Part shown: positions 17,595 to 26,009 of the stretch, in pieces
Position numbering within the stretch: position 1 is the first letter of the stretch
Layout: each line of letters opens with the position of its first letter
DNA from: Pedobacter puniceum
GTDB lineage: Bacteria > Bacteroidota > Bacteroidia > Sphingobacteriales > Sphingobacteriaceae
Direction of reading: 5' to 3'
DNA: 64,000 nucleotides
Assembly (NCBI RefSeq): GCF_009674685.1
Contig: NZ_WKJI01000004.1
Location: 218,427-282,426, forward strand
The notes under the pieces: model-generated
Told to the model about the DNA's origin: nothing
Database searches by the model: none
The model's input: the letters and a program-made list of their open reading frames with translations, nothing else
Program-made: the position numbers and the translations under genes

Positions 17595-18926
17595 ATGAGT
17601 TTTCTAAATATTTCAAATCATGATTCGTCCGACTGGAAAGGTTATGAAAAAATACTACTTAGATTTTTCTTTATTTACTTCTTTATCTTGGTTGTACCCA
17701 TAGATTGGAAGTTTTATCAAGAACTTTTTAATATAAATTGGGCAACTTTTAACTTTTATAGTCTATTTAGTTTAACCAAATATGCTCCACAATTTTTTGG
17801 ATTAGTAGGTTATCAGAATTGGCTTTTCGCTGGCTTCATAGCTACTCTAGCTACTATAATTTGGACTTTTAGCAATACTAATTGCAATTACGATAGTCTG
17901 TACTATTGGTTAAGGGTAATTTTGCGCTATCGTTTAGCTATTGGTATCATCGCTTATGGTTTTTTAAAGGTTTTTCCGCTACAAATGCCATTTCCTTCGC
18001 TAAGTAATATGCATACCAATTATGGTGATTTCTTAGCGTGGAAGATTTATTTTCATACGTTAGGTATCACTCAAGGCTATGAAATTTTTCTAGGTGCTAT
18101 AGAAGTAGTAGCTGGTATACTCTTGTTATTTAGAAGAACCACCACTTTTGGCGCAGGTATTATTGCCGGTTTTACAGGAAATGTTTTTGCAGCTAATATA
18201 GCTTACGATGCTAGCGAAGAGGTTTATAGTTTATATTTAGTTGTGATAGCATTATTTTTATTGATTTATGATGCTAAGCGACTTTACAGCTTATTGGTTT
18301 TAGAGCAATACACCATAGCCAGCAAGTTTGAGCCTATTTATACTACTCTTGGGTTTAAAAGATTAAGAACAATATTAAAAGTATCTGTATTTATATTTCT
18401 CATAGTCTTGGGAGTAAGCACTTGTGCTAATTATATTCAAGAGCCATATAAATTGCCTAAAACAACAGGTTTAAAAGGAACTTATGGCTTTTATAATGTA
18501 AGAGAGTTTAAGTACAATGGCGTAGTTATTCCTTACACTACCTCAGATACAAATAGATGGCAAAATGTTGTTTTTGAAAAATGGGCTACTATAAGCATTA
18601 AAATTGCTAAACCAGTAAAAATAGATACTTCTTTCGGGGATGTTTATCAAATCAATGATATAGATAGAAATTTCGAATCGGCTGGTGTTGGAGGCAGACA
18701 TTATTTTGCCTATCAGGCAGATACTGTTTCTAAAAAGCTCTCCCTACAAAATAAAAACAAAAACCACGCTTCAGAAAAATTTCAGTTAAGTTATCGCTTT
18801 TTAAATGATTCTACTTTGGTTTTAAGCGGTGTAAATGAGAAGAAAGATTCTGTTTATGCTGTTTTAGATAAAATAAACAGGAAGTATATGTTATTAGAAG
18901 GCAGAAGAAAATCTGTTAAACTATAA
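17595..18926 (+). CDS. DoxX-like membrane protein with C-terminal soluble domain (copy 1)
   Basis: 443 residues. Residues 20-270 hold about seven hydrophobic helices, including GYEIFLGAIEVVAGILLLFRR and the GNVFAANIAYDA stretch, resembling the DoxX/thiosulfate:quinone-oxidoreductase fold. The last 140 residues after a final helix form a soluble domain (GTYGFYNVREFKYNGVVIPY, RWQNVVFEKWATISI, RNFESAGVGGRHYF). The next gene encodes a paralogue of the same architecture. Function is unknown; the operon points to sulfur compound handling. Confidence 0.7.
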   Translation: MSFLNISNHDSSDWKGYEKILLRFFFIYFFILVVPIDWKFYQELFNINWATFNFYSLFSLTKYAPQFFGLVGYQNWLFAGFIATLATIIWTFSNTNCNYDSLYYWLRVILRYRLAIGIIAYGFLKVFPLQMPFPSLSNMHTNYGDFLAWKIYFHTLGITQGYEIFLGAIEVVAGILLLFRRTTTFGAGIIAGFTGNVFAANIAYDASEEVYSLYLVVIALFLLIYDAKRLYSLLVLEQYTIASKFEPIYTTLGFKRLRTILKVSVFIFLIVLGVSTCANYIQEPYKLPKTTGLKGTYGFYNVREFKYNGVVIPYTTSDTNRWQNVVFEKWATISIKIAKPVKIDTSFGDVYQINDIDRNFESAGVGGRHYFAYQADTVSKKLSLQNKNKNHASEKFQLSYRFLNDSTLVLSGVNEKKDSVYAVLDKINRKYMLLEGRRKSVKL

Positions 18927-18943
18927 CCCCAACATCAATCAAA

Positions 18944-20389
18944 ATGAATACAACAGATATATTTTTAGAAAACAAAGAACCTGTTTGGTCAGCCTTTGAA
19001 AAATGGGCTTTTAGGGTGTCATTTATTTTTTTCTTCCTGCTCATAGTGCCTTTAGAGCTAGATTACTATAAAGGATGGTTCACTACGGATTGGGCCAATT
19101 TACATATTAGAGATATTGGGAGGTTGAGCGGTTCTTCCTTTAATCCCATTAAAATTAAACCTCTTTTTGACGGAGCGGCTGATAAAGGCTCTTTAAAAGA
19201 TGCCAATACTTATTTTTTAACGATAACTGCTAAAGAAGGAATTTATGGATTAGCAAGCTATATCAACTGGTTTTTAGCTTTAGGTATTGGGATAATTGGG
19301 GCCTTTATTTGGGGCCTTTTAGATCAAAAGCGTCAGCATTACAGAAATTTATACTATTTCTTATTGGTAGGTGTAAGTTATGCCATGCTGATTAAACTGC
19401 AAGGTTTAACTTTTTCTAAGGTCTTTCCTACACAGATGCCAGATTTAGCCTTAACGCAGTTGAATACACCTTTTGGCGATTTTACTGCTCAAAAGCTGTA
19501 TTGGATACAATTTAGCTTTGTTCATGGTTATGAAGTTTTTGCGGGCTTAGCCGAGCTTCTGATCATGCTTTTTCTACTTTTTAAGCCTACCAGAGCAGTT
19601 GGGGCGGCTTTATCTTTAGCAATGATTGGTAATATAACTTTTGCTAATCATGCTTATGATGGTGGCATACACTTGGCTGCTGCTTTTTTTACTTTAGGTG
19701 GTGCATTTGTACTATGGCCTTATCTTAAAAATATCTGGACTTTACTTGTTCTCCAAAAAGATGTTAAGCCTAATTTATACTACCACGATTTTAAAACACC
19801 TCTACAAAAGTACTTTAGAATAGCTTTTAAAAGCTTTGTATTCCTGTTCTTTTTTGTATTGAGTGCTTATTTACATTGGCATAATTATAAATACGATTCT
19901 TATAAAGTACCATCAAGACCCGGTTTAGCGGACTCAAGAGGTTTGTATGATGTAACAGAGTTTAAAGTGAATAATAAAATTGTCCCATATTCTCCGGTTG
20001 ATTCAGTAAGATGGCAAAATGTAACTTTTGAAAAATGGTCTACCATGTCTTATACCGTTTTTAATACCTTCTTAATTCATGGAGAAGCAGGCAGAGGAAA
20101 ACAATTTAAAGATATTGATAGAACCTATGAATCTGCCGGGACAGGTGGCGGCAGAAGACATTTTTATTATGAAGCTGATACTATTAAAAAGACGATTACT
20201 TTCCAAAGTAAGAATAAAGTATATAAGGATGAAAATTTTACCCTTCATTACCAAAGACCATCAGCTAACAGAATCATATTATGGGGTAAAAACCAGTATA
20301 AAGACTCTATTTATGTGGTTTTAGATAAAAGAGACAAAGTTTATCCGCTATATGCTGGCAAAAAAGAAAATTTGGTTGTAACACCTTAA
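18944..20389 (+). CDS. DoxX-like membrane protein with C-terminal soluble domain (copy 2)
   Basis: 481 residues, paralogue of the preceding gene. Shared blocks include SYVHGYEVF-type helix (FVHGYEVFAGLAELLIMLFLL), GNITFANHAYDGG, and the soluble segment RGLYDVTEFKVNNKIVPYSPV, VRWQNVTFEKWSTMSY, YESAGTGGGRRHFYYEADT. It has an extra loop near residues 60-85. The duplication followed by divergence suggests a heteromeric membrane complex. No catalytic motif can be assigned. Confidence 0.7.
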   Translation: MNTTDIFLENKEPVWSAFEKWAFRVSFIFFFLLIVPLELDYYKGWFTTDWANLHIRDIGRLSGSSFNPIKIKPLFDGAADKGSLKDANTYFLTITAKEGIYGLASYINWFLALGIGIIGAFIWGLLDQKRQHYRNLYYFLLVGVSYAMLIKLQGLTFSKVFPTQMPDLALTQLNTPFGDFTAQKLYWIQFSFVHGYEVFAGLAELLIMLFLLFKPTRAVGAALSLAMIGNITFANHAYDGGIHLAAAFFTLGGAFVLWPYLKNIWTLLVLQKDVKPNLYYHDFKTPLQKYFRIAFKSFVFLFFFVLSAYLHWHNYKYDSYKVPSRPGLADSRGLYDVTEFKVNNKIVPYSPVDSVRWQNVTFEKWSTMSYTVFNTFLIHGEAGRGKQFKDIDRTYESAGTGGGRRHFYYEADTIKKTITFQSKNKVYKDENFTLHYQRPSANRIILWGKNQYKDSIYVVLDKRDKVYPLYAGKKENLVVTP

Positions 20390-20397
20390 TCTGTAAG

Positions 20398-21825
20398 ATG
20401 AAATACGATGCTATTATAGTTGGTTCGGGACCCAATGGTTTAGCTGCAGCAATAACGCTGCAGCAAGCCGGGGTTTCTGTTTTGTTGTTAGAAGGTAAAG
20501 ATACCATTGGCGGTGGCTTGCGTACACAAGAGTTAACTTTGCCAGGGTTTAAACATGATGTGTGTTCGGCTATTCATCCCATGGCAATGGGTTCACCTTT
20601 TTTTTCGAAATTACCTTTAGCAAAACACGGACTGCAGTTTATTCAAGCTCCGCTAGCAGCAGCCCATCCTTTTGATGATGGAAAGGCCGCTTTTTTATCA
20701 AAATCTATTGAGGAAACCGCATCTTATTTAGGTAAGGATAAAGAAACCTACTTAAAACTTATCCAGCCCGTTGTTAACCACTGGGATGAAATAGCAGAAG
20801 ATACCATGGGGCCTTTAAGCTTTCCATCGCATCCTTTTTTGTTGGCTCAGTTTGGTTTAAATGCTATCAGATCTGCTAATGCTATAGCTGCTAAATTTAA
20901 AACAAAAGAGGCTAAGGGTTTATGGGGCGGAATGTCTGCACATGCCATACAACCTTTATGTAACTGGGCTTCGGCAGCTATTGGTTTAATTTTATCTGCT
21001 GTAGGGCATAAACATGGCTGGCCTATTCCTAAAGGTGGCTCGCAAGCTATTGCAAATGCGTTAGCATCTTATTTTATTTCTTTAGGAGGTCAAATAGAAA
21101 CAGGCATTATGGTTAAAAATATTAAAGAGTTGCCGCCACATCGGGTTGTATTGTTTGATGTAACGCCTAAACAACTTATAAGCATTGCAGGAGCAGAGTT
21201 TTCTAGTCTTTACAAATGGCAATTAGAACGCTACCGACATGGTATGGGAGTTTTCAAAGTAGACTGGGCTTTAAGCGAGCCTACACCATTTACTGCCGAT
21301 GCTTGTAAAAAAGCTGCCACGGTACATTTAGGTAATACTTATCAAGAGATAGAAAGTTCAGAATTAAGCTCGTCTCAAGGTATCCACCCAGAAAAGCCCT
21401 TTGTTTTATTCTCTCAACAAAGTTTATTTGATAAAAGTAGAGCACCAGAAGGAAAACATACCGCATGGGCTTATTGCCACGTTCCGCATGGCTCTACTAA
21501 GGATATGACTGATGCTATAGAAAATCAGATAGAGCGTTTTGCACCTGGTTTTAAGGATACTATTTTAGCAAAACATCGTATGAATACTGTACAAATGGAA
21601 GCATATAATCCTAATTATATTGGTGGTGATATTAATGGTGGAATCATTGATTTGGCTCAATTGTATACGAGGCCAGCAGTAAAAATTTCGCCTTATCGTA
21701 CATCATCTAAAAGAATTTATATATGTTCTTCATCAACACCGCCCGGCGGTGGTGTGCATGGTATGTGTGGTTATCATGCAGCAAAAACTGTTTTAAGTGA
21801 TATTTATAAAATCAATTTATTATAA
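20398..21825 (+). CDS. Phytoene-dehydrogenase-like FAD/NAD(P)-dependent oxidoreductase
   Basis: 475 residues of the COG1233 group. The dinucleotide-binding loop VGSGPNGLAAAITL lies at residues 7-20, followed by LLLEGKDTIGGGLRT, the second FAD motif, and the C-terminal YICSSSTPPGGGVHGMCGYHAAKTV that binds FAD. No carotenoid genes are near; the neighbours are the DoxX-like pair and a YeiH-type transporter. It probably oxidises or desaturates a small molecule in the same pathway. Substrate unknown. Confidence 0.8.
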   Translation: MKYDAIIVGSGPNGLAAAITLQQAGVSVLLLEGKDTIGGGLRTQELTLPGFKHDVCSAIHPMAMGSPFFSKLPLAKHGLQFIQAPLAAAHPFDDGKAAFLSKSIEETASYLGKDKETYLKLIQPVVNHWDEIAEDTMGPLSFPSHPFLLAQFGLNAIRSANAIAAKFKTKEAKGLWGGMSAHAIQPLCNWASAAIGLILSAVGHKHGWPIPKGGSQAIANALASYFISLGGQIETGIMVKNIKELPPHRVVLFDVTPKQLISIAGAEFSSLYKWQLERYRHGMGVFKVDWALSEPTPFTADACKKAATVHLGNTYQEIESSELSSSQGIHPEKPFVLFSQQSLFDKSRAPEGKHTAWAYCHVPHGSTKDMTDAIENQIERFAPGFKDTILAKHRMNTVQMEAYNPNYIGGDINGGIIDLAQLYTRPAVKISPYRTSSKRIYICSSSTPPGGGVHGMCGYHAAKTVLSDIYKINLL

Positions 21826-21828
21826 AAT

Positions 21829-23088
21829 ATGTCGAAAATTAAAAAAGAATGGGTTCATGAAGATTGGGCTGTTGTTATTTTAGGAGCAAGCATCATTGTT
21901 ATTTCGCTTCTTGGCTTTTTATTACCAGTTCCTAATTTCAATTGGGAATCTTTATCCGTATTAAATACAGATATCTTTAATCCCAAAAATTTAGAAATAC
22001 TACTTATACAGTTTGTATTGGTAATAGCGGTTGCTATGCTAGGAGCTTTTCTTACCGGAAAATCTATTAAACATTTACTTATTGTTTTTCCAGTGGTGTA
22101 TTTGTTAACAATTCTTGCTCTTTTATTGGCAGGAAATGATTTTGTAAAATCTATAAATTTAGAGGCTGTTATTTTTAGTTTATCTATTGGATTGCTTATC
22201 GGTAATTTTTTTAAAATACCAGCTTGGTTTAGGGCAGCGTTAGCTACAGAGCTTTACGTGAAAATTGGTTTAGTTTTATTAGGTACCAGTGTTATTTTTT
22301 CTGATATCCTAAAAGCTGGCTCTCTAGGATTAGTACAAGCGTTATTGGTGGTATTATCTGTTTGGTATTTTGCTTTCTGGCTTTGTAAAAAGCTTAAAAT
22401 AGATCAAGAGTTAACCATGATGATTTCTAGTGCAGTATCCATTTGCGGGGTTTCAGCAGCTATTGCAACATCTGGCGCTATTCAGGGTAATTCTAAGAAA
22501 TTGTCTTATGTAATTTCTATGGTATTAATCACAGCTATCCCGATGATGATTTTCATGCCTTACCTAGCTCAATATCTCGGTTTATCTCAAGAAGTAACAG
22601 GTGCTTGGCTTGGTGGAAGTATTGATACCACCGGGGCGGTTGTTGCATCGGGTTCTTTGGTGGGCGAGGAAGCCTTAAAAATAAGTACTATAGTGAAGTT
22701 CTCTCAGAATGTACTGCTAGGTTTAGCCGCTTTTGCCATCAGTATTTATTGGTCTTTTATACAAACCAAAAATAATGAAGCAGGAAGACCAGAAAAACCA
22801 ACCTTAAAAATTATTTGGGATAGGTTTCCTAAGTTTGTTATTGGTTTTATAGCTGCATCTTTAATTTTCTCCTTTTTAGTACCTACAGAAACGGTGTCTA
22901 CCGTGAAGGGGAGTTTAAAAAATCTTCAGGGATTATGGTTTGCTTTAGCTTTTACCAGTATTGGCTTAGAAACAAATTTTAAAGATTTATTTGCCGAAAA
23001 TAGTAAACAACCGTTTTATGCTTTTTTAATAGCACAAGCATTTAATATAGTGGTAACGCTAGTGATTGCTTACTTTTTGTTTGGATAA
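21829..23088 (+). CDS. YeiH/UPF0324 family putative sulfate (anion) exporter
   Basis: 419 residues, about eleven transmembrane helices. Family motifs are FSLSIGLLIGNFFKIPAWFRA, KIGLVLLGTSVIFSDIL, AVSICGVSAAIATSGAIQ, and AWLGGSIDTTGAVVASGSLVG. UPF0324 proteins are annotated as sulfate exporters by context, without direct biochemical proof. It is the last gene of the SusC operon, starting 3 bp after the oxidoreductase stop, and would dispose of an oxidised sulfur product. Confidence 0.85.
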   Translation: MSKIKKEWVHEDWAVVILGASIIVISLLGFLLPVPNFNWESLSVLNTDIFNPKNLEILLIQFVLVIAVAMLGAFLTGKSIKHLLIVFPVVYLLTILALLLAGNDFVKSINLEAVIFSLSIGLLIGNFFKIPAWFRAALATELYVKIGLVLLGTSVIFSDILKAGSLGLVQALLVVLSVWYFAFWLCKKLKIDQELTMMISSAVSICGVSAAIATSGAIQGNSKKLSYVISMVLITAIPMMIFMPYLAQYLGLSQEVTGAWLGGSIDTTGAVVASGSLVGEEALKISTIVKFSQNVLLGLAAFAISIYWSFIQTKNNEAGRPEKPTLKIIWDRFPKFVIGFIAASLIFSFLVPTETVSTVKGSLKNLQGLWFALAFTSIGLETNFKDLFAENSKQPFYAFLIAQAFNIVVTLVIAYFLFG

Positions 23089-23097
23089 ATTTAATAA

Positions 23098-23168
23098 AGC
23101 CGGGTGGCCGAGTGGTGAGGTAGGGGTCTGCAAAACCTTTTACAGCGGTTCGAATCCGCTCCCGGCGT
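23098..23168 (+). tRNA. tRNA-Cys (GCA)
   Basis: The anticodon loop CTGCAAA gives anticodon GCA. The T arm AGCGG/CCGCT is perfect, the acceptor strand CCCGGCG follows, and the discriminator is U73, the tRNA-Cys identity base. CCA is not encoded. The first acceptor pair would be A1 with G72, a mismatch, while the next six pairs are perfect. It sits inside the sulfur-related region between the YeiH and chrA genes. Confidence 0.9.
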
Positions 23169-23172
23169 CTAT

Positions 23173-24336
23173 TTAAAACAAATTCTTAATCACAAGACCA
23201 ATAAGTGCCGCTATTAAAATGATATGAGGTTCCTTTAGTTTTTTGAAATACATTAATCCTAAAACGGATGCAAAAGCTATCATCACAGTAGTTAAATCTA
23301 TTATAGAGCGACTAGCAATTACAATAACCGAACCCACCAAGGCACCAATAACTGTTGCAGTAATGCCATCAACAAAAAGTTTAATTTGCTGATTTTGAGA
23401 AATCTTTTTGAAAGAGGGTGCTAGTAAGATGGTGAACAAATAGCAAGGTAAAAAGGTGGCTCCTGCAGCAACAGAAGCTCCTGAGAAACCAGCAACCAAA
23501 TAACCTATAAAACCTACGGTAATAACTACTGGTCCGGGGGTAATCATAGCAACGGCAACGGCATCAACAAATTCATTTTCTGTTAACCATTTATATTCTT
23601 GCACCACACCGGCATGTAGAAAAGGAACGATGGCTAAACCACTACCAAAAACAAAAGCTCCGGCTTTTAAGAAAAATAAGGCCATTTTAGGTAAAGTGCC
23701 TTTTGCATAGGTAATTATAGGTAAGAAGTAAAACGCAATAACGGGTAAACTTGCTGTTTTTTGTAGCTTTTTTGGCTTAGCTTTTACCAACATATAAATC
23801 AACCCTGTTAAAATGAATAATAGAATTTCTTCTCGCTGTAAGACAATTGTACTAACAGCGCCAACTAAATAAAACACCCATAAAAGCCAGTTATCTTGTA
23901 AACCTTTAAGGTTGATTTTACTAATAGATTTGATGGTTAATTTATAAGCACTTAATGCAATAATACCTATAACAGCAGCACTAACACCATAAAAAACAGC
24001 TTGCATCCAAGCTAAACCACTGTAAAGCTTATAGGCAACACCTAAAGTGAGTACCATTAAAAAGGAGGGTAGTACAAAGGCCAAACCTACTAATGTTGCA
24101 CCTAATATTCTGTAATGTACAAAGCCTAAATAAATACCTAGCTGTGCTGCTAGTGGTCCTGGGGCTAACTGTGCTAAGGCCAAGCCTTCTTTATATTCTT
24201 CCTGAGAAATCCATTTTTTGTCCTCCACTAAATCTCTTTGCATGTATTCTACCAAAGCTACAGGTCCTCCAAAGCCCCAAGTGCCAAGTTTGAAGAAATA
24301 AATAACAATATCTTTAAGTGTGTATTTTTTTTGCAT
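23173..24336 (-). CDS. chrA: ChrA family chromate transporter (two CHR domains)
   Basis: 387 residues with two homologous halves typical of long-chain ChrA. The N-half starts with FFKLGTWGFGGPVALVEYMQ and has LALAQLAPGPLAAQLGIYLG. The C-half has FFLKAGAFVFGSGLAIVPFL and VAVAMITPGPVVITVGFIGY, the PGP motifs facing each other. Chromate enters cells as a sulfate mimic, and ChrA exports it. The gene is followed upstream by an exported protein and a ChrB-AraC regulator in the same direction, so it may instead handle sulfate or another oxyanion here. Confidence 0.88.
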   Translation of the reverse strand: MQKKYTLKDIVIYFFKLGTWGFGGPVALVEYMQRDLVEDKKWISQEEYKEGLALAQLAPGPLAAQLGIYLGFVHYRILGATLVGLAFVLPSFLMVLTLGVAYKLYSGLAWMQAVFYGVSAAVIGIIALSAYKLTIKSISKINLKGLQDNWLLWVFYLVGAVSTIVLQREEILLFILTGLIYMLVKAKPKKLQKTASLPVIAFYFLPIITYAKGTLPKMALFFLKAGAFVFGSGLAIVPFLHAGVVQEYKWLTENEFVDAVAVAMITPGPVVITVGFIGYLVAGFSGASVAAGATFLPCYLFTILLAPSFKKISQNQQIKLFVDGITATVIGALVGSVIVIASRSIIDLTTVMIAFASVLGLMYFKKLKEPHIILIAALIGLVIKNLF

Positions 24337-24345
24337 TATATGTAT

Positions 24346-24870
24346 TTAAAAACCAATTCCAAATTGAAAAGCTACAGTAGCAGAAGCCGGATTATTGTTA
24401 CCAAATCTTACAGGTAATGGCATGGCTATAAAATAATTGCTGTGTTTATTTTTCTTAATTACTTTATTAAGGATGGGTGTAAAACCGTACCTACCAGAAG
24501 TTTCAAAAGCTATCCGGTTAACCAAAGTAAAGCCATGTTTAAGTTTTAGCAATATACCAGGGTGAATGAGGATATTGTTAGCTCTACTTAGGCCGTTTTC
24601 TGTTCTAATAAACGGAACGATTTCAAAAGAAAAGCCTATTTTTTCTGTTTTCCAGATATTAATACCCGTTGGCATCCCAACTACATAATAATCAGTAAAA
24701 TTGGTATGTAAACCATCATTATTTAAAGTAGCTATTGGGTGTAGAATGCCTACATAACCCGTTATTTTAGGAAATGTAGTCTGATTTTCCTGCGTATAAG
24801 CATCCAAAATAAAACAAACGCTAATTAATATCAGGCTTAAAGCCGATTTTAAATAAATACAGTATTTCAT
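24346..24870 (-). CDS. Exported beta-barrel-like protein of unknown function
   Basis: 174 residues from the ATG at 24870 (MKYCIYLKSALSL); a longer frame from 24906 would use GTG. A signal peptide ends near ISVCFILDAYTQ. The rest is an alternating polar/aromatic pattern (FSFEIVPFIRT, HGFTLVNRIAFETSGRYGF) ending in AFQFGIGF, with terminal Phe as in outer-membrane barrels. It lies between chrA and the ChrB-AraC gene, spaced 9 and 39 bp, so all three are likely one operon. I do not recognise the family. Confidence 0.6.
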   Translation of the reverse strand: MKYCIYLKSALSLILISVCFILDAYTQENQTTFPKITGYVGILHPIATLNNDGLHTNFTDYYVVGMPTGINIWKTEKIGFSFEIVPFIRTENGLSRANNILIHPGILLKLKHGFTLVNRIAFETSGRYGFTPILNKVIKKNKHSNYFIAMPLPVRFGNNNPASATVAFQFGIGF

Positions 24871-24909
24871 GATATCTTTTTTGTGCAAGAATAAAGGCTG
24901 ATGCACAAA

Positions 24910-25785
24910 CTATTTAGAAGAGATTTTACCTTTTGGATGTATTTTACTTTTTAAAGCTTTTTTATATTGAGCAGGGCTCAAGTCATAAATTTTTTTAAAA
25001 ATTCTTGTGAAATGACTTTGATCTGAAAATCCCGTAAGAAAAGCTATTTCTGATAATTTATAATCAGTGCTTTCTATTAAAGATATAGCTTTTTCTATGC
25101 GTAGTTTTCTGATATAATCTCCAAAAGAAAGATTATCAAAATGTTTAGCAAACTCTCTGGATATATAAGCAGGGTTTACTTTTAACTCTTCTGAAACATC
25201 TTTTAAACTAACATTCATATTAATGTCTATTTGGTCTTGTATAATTTCCTTGAGTTCTTTTGCCCAAGATGGCGTTTTTTTACCCTGCTCTTTTTGATGT
25301 TTCAGATATTTATGATAAACATCAAGAAACAAGCTATCGGTAGAATTTTGGGTATGTTTAACATGTTTTAAATGTTTTGCCCAACTGTATAAAGCATCGT
25401 AAATAATTAGTCCTATCTCTAAAAGTTCATTATCATCTTTATAATTATAAGCCAAACCCGCGGATATTGCCCATAAACCAGAAGCTTGGGGCGCTAAATG
25501 ATGGGCATCTGTATCGGCACCTCTAACAATTAAAGATAGGGTAGTAAGCGCCTCGTCTTCTAGCTTGTATTTCTCAATAAAATAATCGAAAGTACATTTA
25601 TCTTGATAATGGGTAAACTCTACATGAGGGACATCAAACGGAATTGCACCCAGCTCTTGCGCTTTTCTTATAACATCTTGCGCTGCTACATAAATTATTT
25701 CTGCATCAGCATCAATAAATCTTTTAATAAGCCAAGGGCAAGCTATTCTATCTATTTTAGGCCTTTTTCTGGTAATCCATTTCAT
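24910..25785 (-). CDS. ChrB-like domain fused to AraC-type DNA-binding domain
   Basis: 291 residues. Residues 1-150 match the ChrB C-terminal domain of chromate-resistance proteins (WITRKRPKIDRIACPWLIKRF, FDVPHVEFTHYQDKCTFDYF, LIVRGADTDAHHLAPQASGL). A linker leads to an AraC HTH at about 190-285 (VSLKDVSEELKVNPAYISREFAKHF, IRKLRIEKAISLIESTD, LSEIAFLTGFSDQSHFTRIFKK). ChrB is normally a separate regulator/sensor, so this is a natural one-component sensor with an AraC output. It probably controls the chrA operon and perhaps the divergent TonB receptor, whose promoter lies within 225 bp. Confidence 0.85.
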   Translation of the reverse strand: MKWITRKRPKIDRIACPWLIKRFIDADAEIIYVAAQDVIRKAQELGAIPFDVPHVEFTHYQDKCTFDYFIEKYKLEDEALTTLSLIVRGADTDAHHLAPQASGLWAISAGLAYNYKDDNELLEIGLIIYDALYSWAKHLKHVKHTQNSTDSLFLDVYHKYLKHQKEQGKKTPSWAKELKEIIQDQIDINMNVSLKDVSEELKVNPAYISREFAKHFDNLSFGDYIRKLRIEKAISLIESTDYKLSEIAFLTGFSDQSHFTRIFKKIYDLSPAQYKKALKSKIHPKGKISSK

Positions 25786-25820
25786 ATGTTTTGCTTAGAA
25801 ATCACTAAAGTAAAAATAAA

Positions 25821-25840
25821 ATCTACAAAATCTATAGATT
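25821..25840. promoter_or_regulatory. Operator copy 2, shared sulfur-region palindrome
   Basis: ATCTACAAAATCTATAGATT matches the 12908-12927 site at 17 of 20 positions, the three differences being transitions. It ends 4 bp before the -33 element of the TonB receptor promoter. An overlapping perfect palindrome, AAAATCTATAGATTTT, begins at 25827-25828. Confidence 0.65.
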
Positions 25841-25843
25841 TTA

Positions 25844-25875
25844 TTTGTATAGTTTAAAAGTTTGTTTTAATATTG
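25844..25875 (+). promoter_or_regulatory. Candidate promoter of TonB receptor gene
   Basis: TTTG (25844-25847), a 20-bp spacer, then TAATATTG (25868-25875), one mismatch from TAnnTTTG. The start would fall near 25880, giving a leader of about 130 bases that holds the small Cys-rich reading frame. Confidence 0.5.
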
Positions 25876-25921
25876 TCGACCAAATCAGTAGGATTTATTG
25901 TTTATATAAATTATGTCGACT

Positions 25922-25951
25922 ATGAAGATGTTAAAAATGTGTTGTTGTTAG
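25922..25951 (+). CDS. Cys-Cys-Cys leader peptide upstream of TonB receptor
   Basis: The frame reads MKMLKMCCC then TAG, with three consecutive TGT codons just before the stop; an in-frame ATG at 25913 would add MST. It lies 58 bp before the receptor start in a region tied to sulfur uptake. Poly-cysteine leader frames of this shape are known to make expression sensitive to cysteine supply in actinobacteria; use of the same logic here is inference. There is no obvious Shine-Dalgarno sequence, which is normal in Bacteroidota. Confidence 0.5.
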   Translation: MKMLKMCCC

Positions 25952-26009
25952 AAGAGCCAACCTCCGCAAAAAAGAAAAATGAAATATGAATAAGAATTAA
26001 AAAGAAATC

